A stretch of DNA of 64,000 nucleotides from Trileptium ribeirensis (Eukaryota > Nematoda > Enoplea > Enoplida > Thoracostomopsidae): NCBI GenBank assembly GCA_030248225.1, contig JASANE010000328.1, forward strand, positions 25,742 through 89,741, in the 5' to 3' direction. Under the pieces are notes generated by a model. That model saw only the letters and a list, made by a program, of their open reading frames with translations. It did no database searches and was not told the origin of the DNA. This document shows positions 56,605 through 64,000 of this stretch, piece after piece. Every line of letters begins with the position of its first letter. The first letter of the stretch is position 1. The translations under genes and the position numbers were made by a program.

Positions 56605-57114
56605 TGCGGCGTTCACGTTATAATGTCCCCAGCGTTTGGAACCTATGTACCCCACACAGTGTCAGACACACTGTTGACAACAGGGTGTCTTAGACACCCC
56701 CATGTTTTTAATAAATTTTTTCAACGGTAGCTAGTTACGCGTATTACCACTTGCCGACAGTGTCAGGCACACCGTGTCTCCTGGCAGTTTTATTGACACT
56801 GTTTGGAATTATTTGAGCAATGTTCACATGGGCTAGATACAAATATCGAGAATTTAGGAAAAACTCCACAGGACAGTTGACTAATAAACCGCACTCGCTA
56901 CAGACGGTGTCCGTTATAGTTAATTCGCGCCAAATTGGTAGCTAAGGGTGTGTACGACACTGTCTAGAAAAAATTTAGTAGCTAAGGGTGTGTCGTACAC
57001 CCTCGGCATTTGATTTACAGTATGGGTGTCACCCTGACTGTCTATACGGTAGGGTCGCGACTACAGGGGGTCAAAAGTTCCAAACAGCGGGGACATTATA
57101 ACGTGAACGCCGCA
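56605..57114 (+). mobile_element. MITE family C, full copy in inverted-repeat spacer
   Basis: About 510 bp with terminal inverted repeats TGCGGCGTTCACGTTATAAT…ATTATAACGTGAACGCCGCA, flanked by TAA (left) and TGA (right), the latter probably a mutated 3-bp duplication. Interior words GGGTGTCTTAGACACCCC and GGGTGTGTCGTACACCC are themselves palindromic. No coding capacity. It sits in the loop of the large inverted repeat. Confidence 0.9.
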
Positions 57115-57217
57115 TGACTGATCATATTTTCTGCTAAGTTAGTCAAAGTGGTCAAGGTAACTGCTAGGCTGCTGATTAGGTCTTCCTAATATTAAAAAAT
57201 TGTATTATGCAGCAGAA

Positions 57218-59594
57218 GCGACATAATCAGCTTGTGGGGGCGGGGTCGATAGTGACGAATTTCTTTGCTTTACAGTGTGTACTTAATAACGAATAGAGCT
57301 TTCCCAACGAATGAGATATATATTCTTGTCATCGTCCTGCAAACTGCTAGTATAAACTAACTATGCATATACGTTCAAACATTATGACCAGACTTTAGCT
57401 ATAAATCAGAACATCCGTAATTTTTAATACAGATTAAGTTCGTTCGAACAAAAAAAATGTATTTATATTACTAAAAAGGTATCCATCTGATATATACAAC
57501 GAAACGAAATTCGTCAGTTATCGCGAGATGAACAGCCTTAGCCAAGGTCAAACTACCAATTAAACTTAAATGAGGTACAGTTTTTACCCGGCACATACAA
57601 TCATAATGTACGTTTTAGCATGGATGGGATGACAAACATCATACATGCACGAAGTCCGGAGCGCCACTGAGAGATAGTTGGTGCTTTGGGGGAAGAGCAT
57701 ACATTTTCAAACTTTTTTTGGGATTAGAAAATTTCATTCTTTACAAATTTTCTCACACTGCTGAGTATTGATATCTAAAATTTTCCGCTCACGTTCGGCG
57801 GGGCTAAAGGGGGAGGGAGAGGAAGAAGGAGGGTGGGTTCGGAGCCTCAGGGGGATCAAGGCTACCATTCAACGGGGTATGACGGCGACAGTCCCGCGGG
57901 CGGGGTTACAAACCTCAGGGGATAATTCGACTTTCCTCTATGAGCTATATGCCAAACATTATGTTTAGCATGTATTTTTTGAGAGGGTGATTCTCTACAA
58001 ATTTCACACGCCAAGGTTTGATATCAAATAGGCGACTTCCGAGAAAACACGGGGCGTTTCATAATTATTTGTACCTCCTTCCGAATCTTTTGACCCCTTG
58101 GTATTAACTGAAATAACTTCATTTTAAGTTTTGTACCAGTCAGCTGTTGGTTTTATCCAGTGCTTAAAAGGTAACAGTGGATACTCCACATGCGGCATTT
58201 AAGCAACTGCGGACGTGCTTCTATAAAAATGACGTCAAATCCATTCACTTCAGATTGTAATTTGTATTCAACTGTGAGAAATAACATATCAAACATATAT
58301 CAAATAACAATTGACTCAATTCCATCAAGCCCAAATTCTATCATGTTTTAGTAGCTATTTGATCTCTGTCATGTCATTCTGTGTTGCATGATTACTCCGG
58401 CAATAATAAAACATCATACGAAGAGACCTCAATGTTTATAAATCTCAACCAACATATTATGTAACACTAGTAAACATACTAGTAAACAAAATCTACCTGA
58501 ACAAAACAGAAGCGAAACAGATCGGCATGTAAAAGAATTAGTGGATTCTCGAAATGCCCCACTTTCTGTTGCAGAACTTGAAACAATATTCTGTGCCATC
58601 TGAGACGTTTAAATTTTCTATACATTATTTAAAGCTGAGAATCATATAAGCTGTTATAGTCTAAGTAATATACATTTTTCGAAGTAACCAACTATTTTTC
58701 ACAGTATGGCAGTACCCAACTATCTAACTGCTGCGATAAGTATATTTTTGTATATTTAAATTAAACAATAGTCTTGAAGACGTATAATACCAAAATTTAT
58801 ATTATATTTCTCATATTGTTTTTCAAAGAATAACTGCCGTACATCCGCTAAGCCTGATGAAAGAAAAGGTATATCTGATATTTACAAATCGCCAAAATTA
58901 GATAATGGGGCAGAGCGAGAGATCATGTTTTAGCTTCTATCGCAAACCGGTTGATACTCAAGCAATCTTGAAAAAAACTGCATTTAAAATTGAAAATATC
59001 CTTGTCGAGTACGTAAAACTGTTGTTATACATTTTATTTCACTATGTAACGAGGAACAATCGAACGTAAGGTTTTATGGTTAATTCAACACTCTGTGGAG
59101 TTTTGGGAAGGTCCGACCGTTGTTACAAAAAATGATTAACTCTGGATCCTTTAATTCAATATGCAGCTTAAGCCAAATCCATATCTCAAAGTACTCAAAG
59201 TCTATTATCAGCCTGGCCTCTAGGCTATAATACTATCACTGTCTATGCGTGAATACACAATATGATCCCATCTCTACTTATTCTCAGCAAATAATCAAAC
59301 GCAGTTCCAGTATCAGTAATCCCTGTAAACTGTACTGTGTCCAAAAGAAACAACTTCAATTGAAATGATGAGCAAGGTACGCGCGTACAAAATCCACAAC
59401 ACAAAATCCACCAACCCGACCAATCAGTAAAATGTCCAAACACAAAACAAAAAAATATTGTCAAAATCATCAAAGGCACGTGCTCTTTAATGCTCATCAT
59501 CATGTCGCAGTGTTCTTTACTTTACTTCTTTACTTTACTTTACTTTACTTTACTCATCTTTACTGCTCTCGATATCTCAATTACTCATCTTTCC
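57218..59594 (-). repeat. right arm of large inverted repeat
   Basis: Reverse complement of 54142-56488, ending outside in TTTACTTTAC repeats (about 59515-59570). Indels relative to the left arm include a few bases inside the exon copy. The arms abut repeat family B at about 59600. Confidence 0.92.
58835..59045 (+). pseudogene. broken exon copy in right arm
   Basis: Mirror of 54724-54901. The acceptor is changed (TTTTAG replaced by TTTTCAAAG), small insertions shift the frame at about 58858-58872 and 58905-58915, and an in-frame TAG appears near 58930. Flanking arm sequence remains very similar to the left arm. Confidence 0.65.
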
Positions 59595-59599
59595 CACGC

Positions 59600-61210
59600 A
59601 GCTTACCAGTGTAATCTCCAATAATGAACACTGGTAAAGTGATTACTTTTCTTATGAATATTTTCAGTAAATTTGCTCGTTTGCTGTTCGGTATAGGGCG
59701 AACAGCCACATTTTTGTGGTCCTCATTCGTGAGGACTGTCGTGACGGGTATCCGTCACGGACACTCTTTCCTATGAAAATTTGCAATAAGTTTCGCAGTC
59801 CTACCATGCGGGGTAGGGCTATTCCTATACATCTGGTTCGGCGGGGAGTCGTACCGTCTTATATTTCCACGAGTTGAGTATGATAAGAGCTCGCCATACT
59901 CGCATTCTCTATCCATTAAAGTATTAGTCAATATGCGTAAAGATCCCTAACTTTTTTCCCCAAAATCATCCCAAACGAAACAAACTATCCTTGTATATAC
60001 TATATGTACCTCCAAAACTTATGAACTACGAGGGTACAATGAAACGTAACCATAATCCTGAAAACATCAATGAAATACACAAGTAGGTTACATTCAAATA
60101 TAGACTTTTATGGCCATAATCATCACAAAAGAACGACAAGGGTACAGTACGAAAATTATTGATAAATGGTTACAATTATACGTCCATAATCAAGGGTACA
60201 ACACGAGTATAGTCATAAAACGGTATAGAATCATAACAAAATATAGGCGCTTTTATGGCCTTAAACAACACAAAAGTACGGTATGAATATGTTATAACGG
60301 TTATACATAAACGGTTAACAAGTACGATCCGAATATATGACGGTAATCAAACGGTCAAATCGTGTATAACCACCTAAAATACGTATGAATACCAACAAAG
60401 ATTCCCTTGGTACACAGATACACGGTATGATCAAGGTTATACGAATCGAATGCATAATATGTGCCTTTATGGCAATAAGAATGGTACAACAAAACGATGG
60501 TAATGTTATTTATCCATAATTCAAGTACGCCAATAAAGCCTTTATGGTCAACAACAATATGGTTATAATAATGGTGGTATGATGCAAGATACGTATACCA
60601 ATAGGTGCCTTTATGACACCACAATCAACAGACATCTTCGACGCTTATCCATCCCTGAAATGTTAATAACGATACCCATTTTGATCACCAAAACCTGTCG
60701 GCGGTGCAGGCCACAATGTGTCGAAAGTTCCTAGTTCGTAGCGAGGTTAATGGGCGTAACGATTCATAATTTGTGCCATCTATACGGTCTATAAACGGGT
60801 GACAGCAGGGCATTGCGGTCGGTTCGTCTGCACTTGGGAAGATCGGCTTATGTACTCACTAAATTAGTTGTAATTCCATATACTTACGTATTTCGATGTA
60901 ATGGTTGGTTTCGTACCAATTTGGGTCATCCCCGTTGGGTATTCTAAGTTGGGAGACATTCGTAACTAAATCCGTAAATGTTGGCCATTGCACCTGTGGC
61001 CAGGATTATTGGGGTATCCGACTAAATGTTGGACAGTGGACAGGATTATTGGGGTATTCGAATAAATATCGGCAATTACACTGTGGCCAGGATTAATGGG
61101 GTATTTGGTAAATGTTGGCCGTTAGAGTGGGGCCAGGATTATTGGATTGTCTATTAAATGTTGGCCATTAGCCTGTGGCCAGGATTAATCTACCGCGTAA
61201 CGACCCAATA
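59600..61210 (+). repeat. dispersed repeat family B, copy 2
   Basis: Matches 5150-6335. It starts with a 10-bp stem-loop (59603-59637), followed by GTCCTCA…TGAGGAC (59719-59736) and CGTGACGG-GTAT-CCGTCACG (about 59740-59759). The array part has GCCTTTATGG-type words at about 60109, 60250, 60461, 60537 and 60606, again at multiples of roughly 70 bp. The end matches copy 1 through ACCGCGTAACGACCCAATATGGATCTGTTAC. It is longer than copy 1, mainly because of the minisatellite at 60976-61195. Confidence 0.75.
60976..61195 (+). repeat. 40-48-bp minisatellite inside family B
   Basis: Five imperfect units of AAATGTTGGCCATT…CTGTGGCCAGGATTATTGGGGTAT. Copy 1 has a single equivalent (about 6268-6310), so the array expanded in this copy only. 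Confidence 0.85.
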
Positions 61211-63345
61211 TGGATCTGTTACATATATACATGTTTTTAAAACATTATTACAACTGTTTCTACTACTAAAACGGCGTTTTAAAAAAATACTTGCAATACC
61301 TGAAAATACTTGCACGACAGTACGTAATACTATGTGGGAATGTTGAAATACGTATTTTTAAGCAAAATTTATTCCCCCACTGTGAAATTTCCCCCGAGAA
61401 TGAACGCGGGGCTCTACAAAGTTTCCGCACTTTTCGGAAGGTTGTGACAGTAAAATTGCGAAAACCCGATCAGCGAACATTTGTTATGTCTAAAACAGAC
61501 AGACAAACTGAATAGGTTATACTTGATGTGCTATTGCAGGGTAAAAACTTAGTTTGCATCCTATTTGTGCGTTATTTGAAGATACTGCTTTCTGTTTAGT
61601 CACTGCGTGTTCACCGTCAAAATCATAAGAATGTTGCATCAACACGACGGCAAGCAATATGTTCAACGGGTTAGCAAGTAAGTTGCTGCTATTTATATAT
61701 ATACTGTGGTTCTAGTATTGAAAAATCATTGTGGGACAAAATGTCCTCGCCATGCAGTCGCGAAATGTTTATCAAAGAGCAGTCCCTTCTCAGGGCTTTA
61801 TCTAACCCTCCAACTTGATTTCGAGCATTCAATATTAAAATTAACCTTCGTATTTGGTTTTATATTGAACACAAATATTTTGTGAAACTAAACACAACTT
61901 AGGGAAAATGCTTGAACATGATTTTGGCAGCAAAATAGTGTTGAAATTTAGCTGAATTATGGTTCCCCATTTAGTAGACAGTTTGGCGCTGTTATGAACT
62001 GAAAAATATTACGTTTTCTTCACAATAAATCCTAACCAATTATTCATTGTAAGTACATCGTTGCTTTTCAGTGTACTAATTAACTTTACTGTGAGAAATA
62101 ATGTCGTTTATGTAGCTGTTGTGAAAACACAGTAAAATCACTGCATTGTTTCAAAGTTGTTAGTAATTTAATCCGAGGTTTACTGCCAACAATTACAATC
62201 TATATGAACTATTGTGATATTTTTGATGGTTACTCAGCAGCTAGGTTTTTTTGGGTCCACGGGTGGGTCTGGACCCAGGGCAGTTTCGCTTTCGGAGACA
62301 TTGGATTTCCAAATAAATTCTATTACAAAGTGCAGGCTTTTAGCCGTTCGTGCTTACTTGTGTACACAGTTGCTTACTGCTGGTTTCATGGATGGCCCTG
62401 GTCCTTTATCCTGGCTTGGAACAGGCAGAGAATAATTTATGTATTTGTAATAATATAATTGCGTTTCGTAATTACGTTTCTTTATTGTGTAAAAATTCGT
62501 GAAATTCTCGAGCCAAAAATTGTAAATCTGGACCCAGAGTTTAAGGTCTGGACCAAAAAATTTTGCTGGACCCAGGGATTGTTTTGAAAAAACCTGCTTA
62601 TCAGCCAACTTATGATTCCACCGTTTTGTTTTTATTTTGCTGCCTCCGTCACCTGGTGTAACCTGCTTCAGGAGTATATACGTCGAGAAACCGAACTAGA
62701 GCCATGGGATTGACAATTTCCATTTTCCACCTGTTCCAACTGTGATGGAAAATGAGGATGTGTTATAAATGACTGATTCAGAGTTATTATTTAATAATAA
62801 TAATACATAATAGCAAAACCTATGACCGACTGCAATTTTAGTTCCTCGGTGCTTAATTTTATGGATCTTTGTGAGTTCTGTAAGGAAAGCTTCGCATATT
62901 TTTCGTCCCGTTTTTGCTTGTAGTCGCGCAGAAACGTACTCGAGCTCAGCAGCGCCTCTGGGAACCCTCACTTCTACATGGGATTACCAACATGTTTTAG
63001 TGATATGGAACAAGTTTTGGGTCGATAGTTACCATGCATCATTAGACGACAACTCCGATTTTCTCAGGGTGGATGGAGGAGGAATCCGTGTAATAATTTT
63101 GGGCATTCCAACTGTTATTTTTGGCCTTCTCTGTTCAGCCCCCGCTGCCCAATAGTTAAATAGAATGCTGAAAAATACGGTCTTTCTGAATGGCCAGGGT
63201 TGCCAGAAGACGGAAAACATGGGAAATTAGAAACTAAGACAGAGCCGAGAAAATGGAAATTTGTTATCAAAAGGCGAGATTGTTCAGAAAACGGAAAATA
63301 TATCATTGAACACTGGAAATTAGTTTTTGTATGTCGGAATTGTTA
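61211..63345. other. no recognisable gene; GGACCCA motif cluster
   Basis: No credible coding region. At 62245-62280 and 62528-62582 the words GGGTCCACGGGTGGGTCTGGACCCAGGG, CTGGACCCAGAG, GTCTGGACCAAAAAA and CTGGACCCAGGG form direct and inverted copies about 300 bp apart, perhaps the ends of a small element. The rest is AT-rich. Confidence 0.35.
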
Positions 63346-63349
63346 CCGC

Positions 63350-64000
63350 TACCAATCAAAAGTGAACCTCTGTGTAAAAATTTTTCGTCGTGAACAACAA
63401 ATTTGTTGTTAATTTTACGTCAAAATGGCAAATCTTGGCATCGATTTTTCAATTGGGTTGTACATAAAGGGCTGAGAATATTTCCATAGATTTGAGTGTG
63501 GCTAAACATTGCCCCATTCCTTGCATTAGTATATTTATGAGTCTGAAGAGGGCTCATCAAGCGCAATTTTTAATTTTGAAATAGGCACTGAGTGCAGACT
63601 GATCCTTGCCGTGCTCCGCTTCCCCTCGACAAATCGACCAGAGCAAAAGTGATTAAAAAGTAAGTATATATCTATTTGGCAGATACGGGGAACGACTCAC
63701 TACCGGAATCGTCCATTTAAACCGGAATCTGGTCTTCGGAATTTATATATAGTAACACAGATAAGGAAGAAATTAAGGTATAAAGGACTTAAAATGTATT
63801 AAAATAAATTTTACATTTAACCTAATGTGTTGCGATGGCATTATTGCCTTTCTGAAACTTTAAAGAGATTGAGGAAGCTAATAATGTACAACCGAATTGA
63901 AAGAAAGATGACAAGATTTGCCATTTTGACGTAAAATTAACAACAATTTTGTTGTTCACGACGAAAAATTTTTACACAGAGGTTCACTTTTGATTGGTAG
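63350..64000. mobile_element. inverted-repeat element at window end
   Basis: CTACCAATCAAAAGTGAACC…GCAAATCTTG (63350-63442) is the reverse complement of 63906-64000, with only a few differences. The spacer is about 460 bp. Each arm contains the palindrome AACAACAAATTTGTTGTT or a one-base variant. The right arm runs to the window edge, so the element is incomplete here. No coding capacity in the visible part. Confidence 0.8.

Noticed and set aside
60976..61195. CRISPR-like regular repeats
   Set aside because: Units are contiguous and imperfect with no unique spacers, and the genome is eukaryotic. It is a minisatellite.

Overview
This is a window of AT-rich (roughly two thirds A+T by eye) animal nuclear DNA, most likely from an invertebrate and plausibly an arthropod. 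I base this on long non-coding stretches, GT-AG-flanked candidate exons, a Jockey/CR1-like LINE, Ty3/Gypsy-like retroelements, MITEs, satellites and a small mitochondrial-like insertion. I see no bacterial-style operons, tRNA or rRNA genes, or CRISPR arrays. Almost everything recognisable is a decayed mobile element. No complete intact host gene is visible, and the candidate host exons are unidentified.

Layout. 1-6.3 kb holds copies of two repeat families: A at 1.3-2.45 kb and B at 5.15-6.3 kb. Both recur in the same order and orientation at 51.7-52.6 and 59.6-61.2 kb. 7-36 kb is AT-rich DNA with a scatter of minus-strand candidate exons (7.4, 8.2, 10.8, 14.9, 16.4, 22.4, 28.1 and 36.2 kb). 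One of these (10.8 kb) sits beside a decayed tandem array of its own 3' part. A broken LINE lies at 18.7-22.2 kb, with MITEs at 7.6, 13.4, 23.0 and 24.8 kb. Terminal-inverted-repeat element D lies at 28.2-29.0 kb, and a second copy at 29.7-31.9 kb flanks a broken integrase. A ~170-bp satellite occupies 34.4-35.2 kb.

37.8-39.9 kb is a broken retroelement with gag and an env-like segment and no visible pol between them. 40.7-44.9 kb is a different, more GC-rich retroelement. It has an integrase C-terminal half, then a long proline-rich and charged region, then a NADAR (YbiA/DUF1768-like) domain, then a probable SGNH/GDSL hydrolase. The integrase and the start of the extension share a reading frame, so this may once have been a C-terminal extension of Pol. 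It is the most unusual object in the window.

45-53 kb is more GC-rich and mostly unassigned. It contains a small ND4-type mitochondrial fragment (46.07 kb) and a near-perfect 93-bp-arm hairpin (47.0-47.2 kb). 54.1-59.6 kb is a large inverted repeat with ~2.35-kb arms and a MITE in its spacer. Each arm carries one copy of a candidate exon: intact in arm 1, broken in arm 2. The window ends inside another inverted-repeat element (63.35-64.0 kb).

Functionally, the elements do not work together as one system today. All coding regions of the retroelements carry frameshifts or stops. Percent identities, exact ends and family names were judged by eye, without alignment or database search.
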